Assembly (NCBI RefSeq): GCF_017829975.1
Contig: NZ_JAEEGA010000005.1
Coordinates: forward strand, 186,001 to 250,000
Reading direction: 5' to 3'
DNA from: Vagococcus allomyrinae
GTDB taxonomy: Bacteria > Bacillota > Bacilli > Lactobacillales > Vagococcaceae
Length of the DNA stretch: 64,000 nt
Part shown: positions 43,575 to 54,264 of the stretch, piece by piece
Numbering within the stretch: position 1 is the stretch's first letter
How the letters are laid out: each line of letters opens with the position of its first letter
Program-made: the position numbers and the translations under genes
The notes under the pieces: generated by a model
Told to the model about the DNA's origin: nothing
The model's input: only the letters and a program-made list of their open reading frames with translations
Databases searched by the model: none

Positions 43575-44204
43575 TTATTTAGTCACTTTAGCTGACTTGA
43601 TTTGAACTAATGATTTCTTAGAACCAGGTACATTACCTTTGATTAAGATAACATTTTTCTCTAGGTCGACACGGACAACTTCAAGATTTTGAATTGTCAC
43701 ACGATCGCCACCCATTTGACCGGCTAATTTTTTGTTTTTAAATACTCTATTCGGATCTACTGGACCCATTGACCCAGGACGACGGTGGTAACGAGAACCA
43801 TGTGACATCGGTCCGCGAGATTGACCGTGACGTTTGATAACGCCTTGGTAACCTTTACCCTTCGTAATTCCTGTAACGTTAATGATGTCTCCTGCTTGGA
43901 AAGTATCCACCTTAACTTCTTGTCCTACTTCATATTCTCCTAGCACAACATCCTTAAACTCTTTAATGAAGCGCTTAGGAGTCGTGTTAGCTTTTGCAAC
44001 ATGACCTTTCGCAGGTTTGTTCGCCAAAATCTCACGCTTGTCTTGGTAACCCAATTGAATTGCTTCGTAACCATCCGTTTCCATTGTCTTAACTTGTAAC
44101 ACAACGTTTGGCGTAGCTTCGATAACTGTCACTGGGATTAACTCACCGTTTTCCGTGAAAATCTGTGTCATTCCTACTTTTTTACCTAAGATTCCTTTGG
44201 TCAT
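43575..44204 (-). CDS. rplC: 50S ribosomal protein L3
   Basis: A 209-residue L3, with [20 protein letters not shown] at the start and [20 protein letters not shown] at the loop reaching toward the peptidyl-transferase centre. It follows rpsJ after 25 bp. Confidence 0.98.
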   Translation of the reverse strand: MTKGILGKKVGMTQIFTENGELIPVTVIEATPNVVLQVKTMETDGYEAIQLGYQDKREILANKPAKGHVAKANTTPKRFIKEFKDVVLGEYEVGQEVKVDTFQAGDIINVTGITKGKGYQGVIKRHGQSRGPMSHGSRYHRRPGSMGPVDPNRVFKNKKLAGQMGGDRVTIQNLEVVRVDLEKNVILIKGNVPGSKKSLVQIKSAKVTK

Positions 44205-44229
44205 GAGTACACCTCCATCCTCTTAATTT

Positions 44230-44703
<474 letters not shown>

Positions 44704-44709
44704 TCTAAT

Positions 44710-44738
44710 AGTATACAAAAAAAAAAGCTTGAAAGCAA
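44710..44738 (-). promoter_or_regulatory. S10 operon promoter
   Basis: TTGCTT (44733-44738), a 17-bp spacer that is largely the T-run of the upstream terminator, and TATACT (44710-44715). It is read on the minus strand. Confidence 0.6.
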
Positions 44739-44746
44739 GCTTTTTT
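44717..44746 (-). terminator. Intrinsic terminator of the 240-residue membrane protein gene
   Basis: AAAAAAGCTTG-CTTT-CAAGC followed by ten T on the minus strand. It overlaps the spacer and -35 of the S10 promoter. Confidence 0.8.
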
Positions 44747-44822
44747 CATAGTCTTTTCAAATTAATTTTCTTTATTACCACTTAACAACTTTTCTCACGA
44801 TAGCTTAGAGAAAAAAGAACTA

Positions 44823-45545
44823 TTAATAAGCAGGTAATGGTGTATATTGAACACCCATTTGATCCATTGCATTTTCAACAAGTTTTAACTGAGCAGCTAA
44901 TTCTGTCCGCTCTTCCCCCATCGGCAATGCCGCAATCGCATCTCGGGCATTATTATAACTCTCTAAAGTAAAGTCTGGCATAACAACACCATCGACCACT
45001 AAGTGACTCAATCGCTCTTGAGCAACTGCACTGTCCCCTGAAAGATTGCCAGAACCTGATGTACTCGTTGTGGCTCCCAATATTTCTTTAACAGTTGTCG
45101 CAAACTCATCCGTTATGCCACTACTATCGACACTTGCAACGACTTGTTGTTTATCTGCTTCCGTTACCCCTTCAGCTAATGTCGGGCTTTCGACAACACG
45201 ACTGCCAATTAAAGCCGGCGCTGTAAACAATTGGTTTAACGCTTTTTGAATTGTCCATCTTTGAATGGCACTGTTTAAGAGCGCAACCTCTTCTTGATTC
45301 CCTTGATCCACCGTCTCTTTAACCTTATCGATATACGAATCCGTGATATCTTCCCCTAAAAACACGTGGTTTTGATCTAAAAATAAATCATTAACAGATA
45401 AATTGGTTGTTTTCTCTACAGCACTGCTACTAGTCGTTGTATCTTTGGGTATTTTTGAAGATGAATACTTCATCCCTACTATAATTGCCCCAAATGCAAA
45501 AACTGCCGACAGAAGAACAACAATATATTTATTTACTCCTCGCAC
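44823..45545 (-). CDS. Membrane-anchored extracytoplasmic protein of unknown function
   Basis: A 240-residue protein. The N-terminus (NKYIVVLLSAVFAFGAIIVG) is a signal anchor or uncleaved signal peptide, followed by a Ser/Thr-rich stretch (TTTSSSAVEKTT). The remainder is soluble and helical, with low Cys and no recognised domain; it ends QMGVQYTPLPAY. No lipobox is present. It stands between tuf and rpsJ with its own terminator. No start site alternatives are better than 45545. Function unknown; a cell-envelope role is only suggested by the topology. Confidence 0.7.
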   Translation of the reverse strand: MRGVNKYIVVLLSAVFAFGAIIVGMKYSSSKIPKDTTTSSSAVEKTTNLSVNDLFLDQNHVFLGEDITDSYIDKVKETVDQGNQEEVALLNSAIQRWTIQKALNQLFTAPALIGSRVVESPTLAEGVTEADKQQVVASVDSSGITDEFATTVKEILGATTSTSGSGNLSGDSAVAQERLSHLVVDGVVMPDFTLESYNNARDAIAALPMGEERTELAAQLKLVENAMDQMGVQYTPLPAY

Positions 45546-45733
45546 AATGTTCCCTCACTTTTTCTGAAATTATCGCTCCATATCTCAGTTTACATGAAGA
45601 TTCTCTTTAACTCAACATTTTTCTGACGATATCTCTATTATCCTCCGTATTTTTGATTCATTTCAGAACCATCAATCAGTATCGAGGGCGCTCTTTCTCT
45701 TAACTTCCGTTCACTTTACTCTCTCTTTTCATC

Positions 45734-45762
45734 AAAAAAAAGCTAGGAGCAAGCCCCTAGCT
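45734..45762 (-). terminator. Intrinsic terminator of the rpsL-rpsG-fusA-tuf operon
   Basis: AGCTAGG (45741-45747) pairs with CCTAGCT (45756-45762), with TTTTTTTT on the minus strand. It lies about 18 bp past the tuf stop. Confidence 0.85.
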
Positions 45763-45779
45763 TCGTTAATTCATTAGAA

Positions 45780-46967
45780 TTATTTAGTGATTTCAGAAAC
45801 AACGCCTGAACCAACCGTACGTCCGCCTTCACGAATAGAGAAACGAGTTCCCGCTTCGATCGCGATTGGGTGGATCAATTCAACGTCGATTGCAACGTTA
45901 TCACCAGGCATTACCATTTCAGTACCTTCTGGTAAGTTGATAACACCAGTTACGTCAGTTGTACGGAAGTAGAACTGAGGACGGTAGTTACCGAAGAAAG
46001 GAGTATGACGTCCGCCTTCTTCTTTGCTCAATACATAAACTTCAGCTGTGAAGTTAGTATGAGGTGTGATTGTTCCTGGAGCAGCTAATACTTGACCACG
46101 TTCGATTTCTTCACGAGCAACCCCACGAAGTAACGCACCAATGTTATCGCCAGCTTCAGCGTAATCTAATAATTTACGGAACATTTCAACACCAGTAACA
46201 GTTGTTTTGCTAGTGTCTTCTTTGATCCCAACGATTTCGATTTCATCGCCGACTTTGATTGTTCCACGTTCAACACGGCCTGTCGCAACAGTACCACGAC
46301 CAGTGATAGAGAATACATCCTCAACTGGCATCATGAATGGTTTGTCATGGTCACGTTCAGGAGTTGGGATATAAGTATCCACAGCTTCCATCAATTCCAT
46401 GATTTTTTCTTCGTACATTTCTTCGCCTTCAAGGGCTTTAAGAGCTGAACCAGCAACGATTGGAGTATCATCACCAGGGAAATCGTAGTCGCTTAATAGA
46501 TCGCGAACTTCCATTTCAACTAGTTCTAATAATTCTTCATCATCAACCATATCCATTTTGTTTAAGAATACAACGATGTATGGAACACCAACGTTACGAG
46601 ACAAAAGGATGTGCTCGCGAGTTTGTGGCATTGGACCATCAGCAGCAGATACTACTAAGATAGCGCCGTCCATTTGTGCAGCACCAGTGATCATGTTTTT
46701 AACGTAATCCGCGTGACCTGGGCAATCTACGTGAGCGTAGTGACGGTTAGCAGTTTCATATTCGATATGAGAAGTAGAGATTGTGATACCACGTTCTTTT
46801 TCTTCTGGAGCGTTATCGATATCCGCATAGTTTTGAGCTTCACCAAAACCTTTTTTAGATAATACAGTTGCAATTGCAGCTGACAAAGTTGTTTTACCAT
46901 GGTCAACGTGTCCAATAGTACCCACGTTAACGTGTGGTTTAGAACGGTCAAATTTTTCTTTACCCAT
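45780..46967 (-). CDS. tuf: Elongation factor Tu
   Basis: A 395-residue GTPase that carries aminoacyl-tRNA to the ribosome. The G1 motif GHVDHGKT lies at residues 19-26, DCPGHADYV and NKMD follow, and domains 2 and 3 are complete to VVSEITK. The 122-bp gap from fusA contains a hairpin (CTTGAG...CTCAAG, 47016-47033). It is the last gene of the str operon. GGAGG lies 9 bases upstream of the ATG. Confidence 0.99.
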   Translation of the reverse strand: MGKEKFDRSKPHVNVGTIGHVDHGKTTLSAAIATVLSKKGFGEAQNYADIDNAPEEKERGITISTSHIEYETANRHYAHVDCPGHADYVKNMITGAAQMDGAILVVSAADGPMPQTREHILLSRNVGVPYIVVFLNKMDMVDDEELLELVEMEVRDLLSDYDFPGDDTPIVAGSALKALEGEEMYEEKIMELMEAVDTYIPTPERDHDKPFMMPVEDVFSITGRGTVATGRVERGTIKVGDEIEIVGIKEDTSKTTVTGVEMFRKLLDYAEAGDNIGALLRGVAREEIERGQVLAAPGTITPHTNFTAEVYVLSKEEGGRHTPFFGNYRPQFYFRTTDVTGVINLPEGTEMVMPGDNVAIDVELIHPIAIEAGTRFSIREGGRTVGSGVVSEITK

Positions 46968-47089
46968 CTTAAATAAATCCTCCTAAATGTTTTTAGTTTT
47001 TATTTTCGAGGTTGACTTGAGCCGAGACTCAAGCCACCATCTTCACAGTCATTTTACATGATTCCAAGCAGAAAAGACAGCATAAGCTA

Positions 47090-49177
47090 CTAGTCTGCAG
47101 AACCACCATTTTTCTTGATGATTTCTTCTTGAATTGATTTTGGCACATCTTCGTAATGATCAAATGTCATAGTAAAGATACCACGACCTTGAGTTGCAGA
47201 ACGTAATGTTGTCGCATAACCAAACATTTCAGCAAGTGGCACCATCGCACGAACTACTTGAGAGTTCCCGCGGGCTTCCATTCCTTCAACGCGGCCACGA
47301 CGAGCCGTTACGTGTCCCATGATATCACCTAAGTAATCTTCTGGAACAATCACTTCAATTGCCATGATCGGCTCTAAGATAGCAGGTTGAGCTTTCTTAG
47401 CGGCAGCACGAAGCGCCATAGAAGCAGCAACACGGAACGCTGTCTCATTCGAGTCAACATCATGGTAAGATCCGTCAAATAGTTTTGCTTTGATATCCAC
47501 CAATGGGTATCCAGCAAGCACACCATTGTCCATTGAGGCTCTTAAACCAGCTTCAACTGCAGGAATATATTCACGAGGAACAACCCCACCGACAATTGCA
47601 TTTTCAAAGGCGAAACCGCCACCTTCTTCATTAGGTGTAAATTCAATCCAAACGTGTCCGAACTGACCTTTACCACCAGACTGACGAACAAACTTACCTT
47701 CGGCAACAGTAACTGGCGCACGGAATGTTTCACGATATGAAACTTGTGGCGCACCAACGTTGGCTTCAACTTTAAACTCACGACGCATACGGTCTACAAG
47801 AACGTCTAAGTGAAGTTCTCCCATACCAGCGATGATTGTTTCACCTGTTTCAGGGTTAGTTGATGCATGGAAAGTTGGATCTTCTTCTGATAATTTTTGT
47901 AAAGCAGTCCCCATTTTATCTTGGTCAGCTTTTGATTTTGGTTCAATTGCGACTTCGATAACGGGTTCTGGGAATTCCATAGACTCAAGAATAACTTGAT
48001 TCTTTTCATCACATAGAGTATCTCCAGTTGTTGTATCTTTCAATCCAACAGCAGCGGCGATATCCCCAGCGTACACTTCAGAAATTTCTTCACGAGAGTT
48101 GGCATGCATCTGTAAGATACGACCAACACGTTCGCGTTTGCCTTTAGAAGAGTTCTTCACGTATGAACCAGATTGTAAAATACCTGAGTAAACACGGAAG
48201 AAAGTTAGACGACCTACAAATGGGTCAGTCATTACTTTAAAAGCTAGTGCAGAAAATGGCGCATCGTCAGAAGACTCGCGAACCACTTCTTCATCAGTAT
48301 CAGGATCGATACCTGTAATCGGAGGAACTTCTGTCGGTGATGGTAGGTATGAAATAACCCCATCAAGCATTAGTTGAACTCCTTTATTTTTGAAAGCAGA
48401 ACCACAAAATACTGGGTAGAACTCAACAGCAAGTGTCGCACGACGAATCGCCGCGTTTAACTCTTCGTTAGAGATTTCTTCACCTTCTAAGTATTTTTCA
48501 GTTAAGATTTCATCAGTTTCAGCAACAGCTTCCACTAATTTTTCACGCCATTCTTCAGCTAACTCACGGTATTCTTCTGGAATTTCTTCCTCGCGAATAT
48601 CAGTTCCTTCGTCGTTTGTGTAGATTTCAGCTTTCATTGTAATTAAGTCGATAATTCCAGTGAAAGTGTCTTCAGCACCGATCGGCAATTGAACTGGGTG
48701 AGCGTTAGCTTGTAAACGATCGTGTAATGTTCCAGTTGAGTACAAGAAATCTGCCCCAATTTTATCCATTTTGTTAATGAAAACAATCCGGGGAACACCA
48801 TATGTTGTCGCTTGACGCCATACAGTTTCAGTTTGAGGCTCAACACCTGATTGAGCATCTAAAACGGTAACCGCACCATCTAATACACGTAATGAACGTT
48901 CAACTTCAACAGTGAAATCCACGTGACCAGGTGTATCGATAATGTTAACGCGGTGACCTTTCCAAGATGCCGTTGTAGCAGCAGACGTAATTGTGATACC
49001 GCGTTCTTGCTCTTGTTCCATCCAGTCCATTTGAGAAGCTCCATCATGAGTTTCTCCAATTTTGTGAATTTTACCAGTATAATAAAGGATACGCTCTGTT
49101 GTGGTTGTTTTACCAGCATCAATATGAGCCATGATCCCGATGTTACGAGTTTTATCTAGGGTAAATTCTCTAGGCAT
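47090..49177 (-). CDS. fusA: Elongation factor G
   Basis: A 695-residue translocation GTPase. It starts [20 protein letters not shown] with G1 AHIDAGKT, then DTPGHVDFT and NKMDK. Domains II-V continue to a complete C-terminus ([13 protein letters not shown]). The ATG at 49177 has GAGGAG 9 bases upstream; an in-frame ATG at 49195 is an extension without a site. It follows rpsG after 93 bp. Confidence 0.98.
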   Translation of the reverse strand: MPREFTLDKTRNIGIMAHIDAGKTTTTERILYYTGKIHKIGETHDGASQMDWMEQEQERGITITSAATTASWKGHRVNIIDTPGHVDFTVEVERSLRVLDGAVTVLDAQSGVEPQTETVWRQATTYGVPRIVFINKMDKIGADFLYSTGTLHDRLQANAHPVQLPIGAEDTFTGIIDLITMKAEIYTNDEGTDIREEEIPEEYRELAEEWREKLVEAVAETDEILTEKYLEGEEISNEELNAAIRRATLAVEFYPVFCGSAFKNKGVQLMLDGVISYLPSPTEVPPITGIDPDTDEEVVRESSDDAPFSALAFKVMTDPFVGRLTFFRVYSGILQSGSYVKNSSKGKRERVGRILQMHANSREEISEVYAGDIAAAVGLKDTTTGDTLCDEKNQVILESMEFPEPVIEVAIEPKSKADQDKMGTALQKLSEEDPTFHASTNPETGETIIAGMGELHLDVLVDRMRREFKVEANVGAPQVSYRETFRAPVTVAEGKFVRQSGGKGQFGHVWIEFTPNEEGGGFAFENAIVGGVVPREYIPAVEAGLRASMDNGVLAGYPLVDIKAKLFDGSYHDVDSNETAFRVAASMALRAAAKKAQPAILEPIMAIEVIVPEDYLGDIMGHVTARRGRVEGMEARGNSQVVRAMVPLAEMFGYATTLRSATQGRGIFTMTFDHYEDVPKSIQEEIIKKNGGSAD

Positions 49178-49270
49178 TCTTTTATCTCCTCTCATATGAT
49201 AAATGTTTCGTTTAAAGCAAAGCTATCTGACAATCAAATCGCATCAGCTAATTGAAAGACAGAGAGGATT

Positions 49271-49741
49271 TTACCAACGGTAATGAGCAAACGCTCTGTT
49301 GGCATCAGCCATTTTATGTGTGTCTTCACGTTTCTTAACTGAAGCACCAGTATTATTAGCAGCATCCATGATTTCTTTAGCTAGGCGTTGTTCCATTGTA
49401 TGTTCTCCGCGTAGACGGGCATAGTTGGCAATCCAACGTAAACCTAAAGTAATTTGACGTTCTGGGCGTACTTCAACAGGAACTTGATAGTTAGAACCAC
49501 CAACACGGCGAGCTTTAACTTCTAAAACAGGTTTAACGTTATCCATGGCTTGCATAAACACTTCCAACGGATCATTACCTGTAGACTCTTTAATAATTTC
49601 AAAGGCATTATAAATAATGCTTGCGGCTGTACCACGCTTACCATCAACCATGATGCGGTTGATTAAACGAGTAACATCTTTTGAATGAAAAATCGGATCT
49701 GGTAAAACTTCACGTTTTGTTACAGGACCTTTACGAGGCAT
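49271..49741 (-). CDS. rpsG: 30S ribosomal protein S7
   Basis: A 156-residue S7: [20 protein letters not shown], with [20 protein letters not shown] and the C-terminal [15 protein letters not shown]. It nucleates the head domain of the small subunit. It follows rpsL after 65 bp. Confidence 0.98.
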   Translation of the reverse strand: MPRKGPVTKREVLPDPIFHSKDVTRLINRIMVDGKRGTAASIIYNAFEIIKESTGNDPLEVFMQAMDNVKPVLEVKARRVGGSNYQVPVEVRPERQITLGLRWIANYARLRGEHTMEQRLAKEIMDAANNTGASVKKREDTHKMADANRAFAHYRW

Positions 49742-49806
49742 CCAAAATTCCTCCTTCCGAGAATAATTTTTTTTTAGTTATTTTTTTATAGTTAATGAGA
49801 CAATCC

Positions 49807-50229
49807 TTACGCTTTCGCTGGTTTAGGGCGTTTAGCACCATATTTAGAACGGCTTTGTTTACGGTCGGTAACACCGGCTGTATCAAGCGCGCCACGAACA
49901 ATATGGTAACGTACTCCTGGTAAATCTTTTACACGTCCACCACGAATCAAGACCACACTATGCTCTTGAAGGTTGTGTCCAATCCCAGGGATATAAGCTG
50001 TTACCTCGATATTGTTTGACAAACGTACACGAGCGTACTTACGTAACGCCGAGTTAGGTTTTTTAGGTGTCATTGTTCCTACACGAGTACATACTCCACG
50101 TTTTTGAGGAGCATTAGTGTCAGTAAAAGATTTTTTTAAACTATTGTATCCTTTACCCAATGCAGGTGAACCAGATTTAGTCGTTTTTGATTGACGAGAT
50201 TTACGGATTAATTGATTAATCGTTGGCAT
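49807..50229 (-). CDS. rpsL: 30S ribosomal protein S12
   Basis: A 140-residue S12. The streptomycin-site segment [20 protein letters not shown] is wild-type, and [19 protein letters not shown] is present. The Gram-positive insertion [20 protein letters not shown] follows the N-terminus. GGAGG lies upstream of the ATG. First gene of the str operon. Confidence 0.98.
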   Translation of the reverse strand: MPTINQLIRKSRQSKTTKSGSPALGKGYNSLKKSFTDTNAPQKRGVCTRVGTMTPKKPNSALRKYARVRLSNNIEVTAYIPGIGHNLQEHSVVLIRGGRVKDLPGVRYHIVRGALDTAGVTDRKQSRSKYGAKRPKPAKA

Positions 50230-50383
50230 TCTTTGTTTCCTCCTTCCCTACTTGGCTTTCTAGTACCACACATCCAGGTGGTTCATTTTTTACGATAAAA
50301 ATAAAGCAAGCAAACTTGCAATCATCGTTAGAAATGCTTTTCAGACAGTCAGAACGTTTCAATAAACTGTACTTTAAGCACCT
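50230..50383 (-). promoter_or_regulatory. Leader of the str operon with an attenuator-like hairpin
   Basis: A 5-bp stem (GCAAG/CTTGC, 50306-50319 in plus coordinates) is followed on the minus strand by TTTATTTTTA, which is terminator-like within the leader. A second stem (ACCAC...GTGGT) lies near 50264-50282 close to the rpsL site. It may give growth-dependent attenuation. Confidence 0.4.
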
Positions 50384-50388
50384 TTAAA

Positions 50389-50418
50389 ATCTTAACATAC
50401 TATCTAAGGAACTGTCAA
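50389..50418 (-). promoter_or_regulatory. str operon promoter
   Basis: TTGACA (50413-50418), 18-bp spacer, TAAGAT (50389-50394) on the minus strand, with about 155 nt of leader before rpsL. Confidence 0.6.
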
Positions 50419-50566
50419 CCATTATTCGCATTTATTTTACTTTGCCTTAAATTGACGATTACTTCAAAACAGTCTTCCAATTTTGCTCAACTATCAGTAG
50501 AATAGAGGGGTATACTATAGTAGTAAATGACAACTCAGCATTAACTAAGACAACTTGGAGGGTACT

Positions 50567-51244
50567 ATGAACTTAAAACAAATGGTCGGCATTGAAGCAG
50601 CAACACATGTCAAATCTGGCATGGTCGTAGGATTAGGAACAGGGTCTACAGCTTATTATATGGTAGAAGAAGTAGGCCGCCGCATCAAAGAAGAAGGCTT
50701 GAACATTGTCGGGGTAACAACCTCAAAAGCAACTGAGGCACAAGCTCTGGCTTTAGGCATTCCTTTAAAAAGTATTGACGACGTCACTCATGTTGATCTA
50801 ACAATCGATGGAGCTGACGAAATTAGCGCTGATTTCCAAGGCATTAAAGGGGGCGGTGCAGCTTTACTATTCGAAAAAATTGTGGCGACTTATTCTAACA
50901 AAAACATTTGGATTGTCGATGAGTCTAAATTGGTCGTTAAATTAGGCCAATTTCCTTTACCGGTTGAAGTTATTCCTTACGGCTCAACCCAATTGCTAAA
51001 TTTATTTGCTACCAAAGAGATGGCACCGACACTTCGCCGCAAAGAAAATGGCGATATTGTCAAAACAGACAGTCAAAATTACATCATTGACTTACAACTC
51101 GATCAGATTGACTCACCAAAAGAACTGGGGACGTGGTTAAGTAGTTTGCCTGGAGTCGTCGAACACGGACTTTTTTTAGATGTGGTTAACACGGTGATTG
51201 TCGGGCGTGAAAATGGCCCTGAAACCATTCAGGTTAATCATTAA
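50567..51244 (+). CDS. rpiA: Ribose-5-phosphate isomerase A
   Basis: A 225-residue isomerase interconverting ribulose-5-phosphate and ribose-5-phosphate. Motifs: [20 protein letters not shown] with the catalytic Asp region, [11 protein letters not shown], and [10 protein letters not shown]. The ATG at 50567 has GGAGG 5 bases upstream; a TTG four codons earlier contains that site. It is a single gene with a terminator at 51256-51289. It fits the nucleoside salvage system further on, which also produces pentose phosphates. Confidence 0.96.
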   Translation: MNLKQMVGIEAATHVKSGMVVGLGTGSTAYYMVEEVGRRIKEEGLNIVGVTTSKATEAQALALGIPLKSIDDVTHVDLTIDGADEISADFQGIKGGGAALLFEKIVATYSNKNIWIVDESKLVVKLGQFPLPVEVIPYGSTQLLNLFATKEMAPTLRRKENGDIVKTDSQNYIIDLQLDQIDSPKELGTWLSSLPGVVEHGLFLDVVNTVIVGRENGPETIQVNH

Positions 51245-51255
51245 TTAGCTAAGTA

Positions 51256-51289
51256 AGAAAAAGACTGAAAATTTTCAGTCTTTTTTCCC
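51256..51289 (+). terminator. Intrinsic terminator of rpiA
   Basis: AAAGACTGAAAA pairs with TTTTCAGTCTTT directly, followed by TTT. Nearly perfect palindrome at 51260-51283. Confidence 0.85.
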
Positions 51290-51374
51290 TTGCTCTTTTA
51301 TTCCATTATAGACTGTACTATAATAAAGTTATTAAAAGAGAAAAAAATCACAAAGAAATACGAGGAGTTGTATT

Positions 51375-52139
51375 ATGCGTTCACCAGAAGAAATTCTAGA
51401 AATTAGTATTCAAATGGGGGCAAAAAAAGTCGCTAAACCTTTACAAGCTAAGTTAATTCTCGGGTTTGTTGGTGGCGCGATGATTTCCCTCGGGTATTTA
51501 GCTTATGTTAGGGTCATCTCATCAGTGGCCCATCAATGGGGAAGTTTTGCCAGTTTTATCGGTGCTTGTGTCTTTCCAATCGGCTTAATCGTTATTTTGC
51601 TTGGCGGTGGCGAACTGATCACTGGCAATATGATGGCCGTGGCCAGTGCTTGGCTAGATAAAAAAGTCACCGCTAAAGAGCTGTGGTTAAACTGGTTGAC
51701 TATTACGTTGGCAAACTTTGTCGGCGCCTTGTTCGTCGCTTATTTTTTTGGTCACATCGTTGGTCTTACCAGTACTGGTGTTTATTTAGAAGAAACCATT
51801 TCTGTGGCTCAAGCCAAGATTGCGGCAACCCCGCTACAGGCTTTTGTCTCAGGTATCGGCTGTAACTGGTTTGTCGGACTAGCTTTATGGTTGTGTTACG
51901 GGGCCAAAGACGGTGCAGGAAAAATCCTCGCCATCTGGTTCCCCGTCATGACGTTTGTCGCAATTGGCTTTCAGCATAGTGTGGCAAATATGTTTATCAT
52001 TCCCGCTGCTATTTTTGAAGGTGGGGCTACTTGGCTGCAATTTATTCAAAATGTCATCCCTGTCTACTTTGGAAATATCATCGGTGGCGCTGTTATGGTT
52101 AGCGCCATCTATTATTACTCATTAAAACATCACGACTAA
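51375..52139 (+). CDS. Formate/nitrite transporter (FNT) family channel
   Basis: A 254-residue protein with six predicted membrane spans and the FNT signatures FPIGLIVILLGGGELITGNM and GIGCNWFVGLALWL. In related lactic acid bacteria such channels export formate from pyruvate formate-lyase or import nitrite; which one applies here is not decidable. A TATAAT -10 element lies about 50 bp upstream. The gene ends in a terminator formed partly by its last codons. Confidence 0.92.
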   Translation: MRSPEEILEISIQMGAKKVAKPLQAKLILGFVGGAMISLGYLAYVRVISSVAHQWGSFASFIGACVFPIGLIVILLGGGELITGNMMAVASAWLDKKVTAKELWLNWLTITLANFVGALFVAYFFGHIVGLTSTGVYLEETISVAQAKIAATPLQAFVSGIGCNWFVGLALWLCYGAKDGAGKILAIWFPVMTFVAIGFQHSVANMFIIPAAIFEGGATWLQFIQNVIPVYFGNIIGGAVMVSAIYYYSLKHHD

Positions 52140-52155
52140 ATCGTGGTGTTTTTTG
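52126..52155 (+). terminator. Intrinsic terminator of the FNT gene
   Basis: AACATCACGA (52126-52135) pairs with TCGTGGTGTT (52141-52150), followed by TTTT. The left arm is inside the coding sequence. Confidence 0.85.
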
Positions 52156-52258
52156 CTTGCCGCTCAATCAATAGCTATCAGTGGCATGTTTCTTCAATTA
52201 GCGCTACAATGGCATTAGTGATACATAGACCTAGACATTCTGAAAAGGAGTTGCTACA

Positions 52259-52945
52259 ATGCCAAAATTAGTATTTGTCCGCCACGGATTGAGTGAATGG
52301 AATGCTCTTAACTTGTTTACAGGTTGGGAAGACGTGGATTTAAGTGAAAAAGGAATCGAAGAAGCCAAAGAAGCAGGAAAAAAGATCAAAGAAGCTAATA
52401 TACAGTTTGACGTGGCGTTCACTTCTGTCTTAAAGCGCGCGATTAAGACTTGCCACTACGTTCTTGAAGGCTCTGACCAAATCTGGGTTCCTGAGCATAA
52501 ATCTTGGCGTTTAAACGAGCGGCACTACGGCGCTCTCCAAGGTCTTAACAAACAGGAAACTGCCGATAAATATGGCGCTGATCAAGTCCAATTATGGCGT
52601 CGGTCCTATGATACATTGCCACCGCTTTTAGAGGCGACTGATCCAAAATCAGCCGTTAACGATCGCCGTTATAGCCATTTGGATAAACGAGTCATCCCTG
52701 GTGGTGAGAATTTAAAAGTAACCCTTGAACGAGCCATTCCATATTGGGATGACCACATTGCGCCAGCCTTAATTGACGGTCAGACCGTTTTAGTGGCCGC
52801 TCATGGCAATTCATTAAGAGCCTTAGCCAAACATATAGAAAAGATTTCCGATGACGACATCATGGCTTTGGAAATCCCAACAGGACAACCGTTAGTTTAT
52901 GAACTAAACGATGATCTGAGCGTCGTCAAAAAATATTACCTATAA
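52259..52945 (+). CDS. gpmA: 2,3-bisphosphoglycerate-dependent phosphoglycerate mutase
   Basis: A 228-residue mutase of glycolysis. The N-terminus has [12 protein letters not shown] with the phospho-His at residue 9, and the second conserved His lies in [13 protein letters not shown]. The lid segment DRRYSHLD is present. AAGGAG lies upstream of the ATG. It is monocistronic, with a terminator at 52947-52990 shared with the convergent alcohol dehydrogenase gene. Confidence 0.97.
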   Translation: MPKLVFVRHGLSEWNALNLFTGWEDVDLSEKGIEEAKEAGKKIKEANIQFDVAFTSVLKRAIKTCHYVLEGSDQIWVPEHKSWRLNERHYGALQGLNKQETADKYGADQVQLWRRSYDTLPPLLEATDPKSAVNDRRYSHLDKRVIPGGENLKVTLERAIPYWDDHIAPALIDGQTVLVAAHGNSLRALAKHIEKISDDDIMALEIPTGQPLVYELNDDLSVVKKYYL

Positions 52946-52946
52946 A

Positions 52947-52990
52947 AAAAGAGCGTGAAAAACCTATTTTTGGTTTTTTACGCTCTTTTC
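52947..52990. terminator. Bidirectional terminator between gpmA and the alcohol dehydrogenase gene
   Basis: A long stem (AAAGAGCGTGAAAAACC with GGTTTTTTACGCTCTTT) lies between two convergent stop codons, with A- and T-runs on the two sides. Confidence 0.85.
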
Positions 52991-52992
52991 AA

Positions 52993-54159
52993 TTAAAAAC
53001 TAGCTTTCAGTATGGCTTCCACATCATCGACTGATAAAGGAACAAACGCAGCGTCAGCTATCGTACTGTGTTCCACAGCTTTTTCCGCCATCAATCTCAG
53101 TTTACTGTCATCGATTCCAACTTCTGGCAAGGTCATTGGAATGCCCCAGCTGGTAAACGTGTCGTAAAGTGCTTTGATTCCTTGACGAGCGATATCAAAG
53201 GACTCACCTTCCCGAGAGATACCAAATACATTGACCGCAAATTCAACAAATTGCCCCACAGTCTGCTCATTTAAAACATGAGTCATCCAACGTGGTGTCA
53301 CTATCGCCAACCCAATGCCGTGAGTAATATCATAAAAAGCACTTAATTCATGTTCAATCGCATGACAAGACCACGTTCCTTCTTTTCCTTTCCCTGTTAA
53401 TCCATTTAAAGCTAGCGAACTGGACCACATTAAATTGGCCCGTGCTTCATAATCTGTCGGTGTGGCAAGAGCAATTGGGGTATAGTTAACAACTGTCTTC
53501 ATGATCCCCTCAGCGATTCTATCTTGAACACTGGCAGACGTATTACGACTAAAATAATTTTCAATTAAATGACTAAAGATATCAGCCGAACCAGCTGCAG
53601 TTTGTACAGCAGGAACCGAGTAAGTGTAGGTAGGATCTAAAATAGAGACCTTAGGCAACAAGCTTTGGCCACCCATTCCCAATTTTTCATTGGTCGCTAA
53701 ATTAGTGATTACAGCGCCGCCATTCATTTCTGAACCTGTTGCTGACATGGTTAAAATCGTCACCAATGGAATCGCTTCTCCAACTAACCCACGGTTCTGA
53801 GTAAAGTCCCAAGGATTGCCATCATAATAACGTGCAGCCGCAATCGCTTTGGCACAATCAATCGTTGAACCGCCACCAACTGCTAAAATGACCCCAATAT
53901 TTTCTTGTCGGCAAAGTTCTGCCCCTTTAATGACTGTCTCTAAGCGAGGGTTTGGCTCAACACCCGCTAATTCAGTGACGGTAAAATCCGTTCCAAGTAA
54001 CTCCATCACCTTTTGATAAATCCCATTTTTCTTAATACTGCCACCACCATAAACTAACAGAACATTTTGTCCATATGTTTGTAATGCTTCTGGCAAATGA
54101 CTAATTTGGCCTTCACCAAATAAAATTGACGTCGGTACATGAAAATTAAAATTGTTCAT
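52993..54159 (-). CDS. Iron-containing alcohol dehydrogenase (butanol dehydrogenase-like)
   Basis: A 388-residue group III alcohol dehydrogenase. It has the NAD(P) segment GGGSTIDCAKAIAAARYYD and the metal site with His in SHLIEN, HAIEHELSAFYDITHG. The N-terminal half is a Rossmann-type domain and the C-terminal half helical. Relatives (BdhA, YqhD) reduce aldehydes to alcohols with NADPH. Substrate unknown. It is encoded alone, convergent with gpmA. Confidence 0.9.
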   Translation of the reverse strand: MNNFNFHVPTSILFGEGQISHLPEALQTYGQNVLLVYGGGSIKKNGIYQKVMELLGTDFTVTELAGVEPNPRLETVIKGAELCRQENIGVILAVGGGSTIDCAKAIAAARYYDGNPWDFTQNRGLVGEAIPLVTILTMSATGSEMNGGAVITNLATNEKLGMGGQSLLPKVSILDPTYTYSVPAVQTAAGSADIFSHLIENYFSRNTSASVQDRIAEGIMKTVVNYTPIALATPTDYEARANLMWSSSLALNGLTGKGKEGTWSCHAIEHELSAFYDITHGIGLAIVTPRWMTHVLNEQTVGQFVEFAVNVFGISREGESFDIARQGIKALYDTFTSWGIPMTLPEVGIDDSKLRLMAEKAVEHSTIADAAFVPLSVDDVEAILKASF

Positions 54160-54216
54160 TTAAATAAACCTGCCTTTCATTTTTTACCTAACACTACTAG
54201 GATAACGCAAAAATCA

Positions 54217-54258
54217 AAAAAAGACTATCCTTCCACAGTATCTGCAGATGAATAGTCT
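54217..54258 (-). terminator. Intrinsic terminator of the nucleoside salvage operon
   Basis: AGACTAT (54222-54228) and ATAGTCT (54252-54258) form the stem with a long loop, followed on the minus strand by TTTTTTT. It starts 6 bp after the deoD stop. Confidence 0.75.
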
Positions 54259-54264
54259 CTCTTA

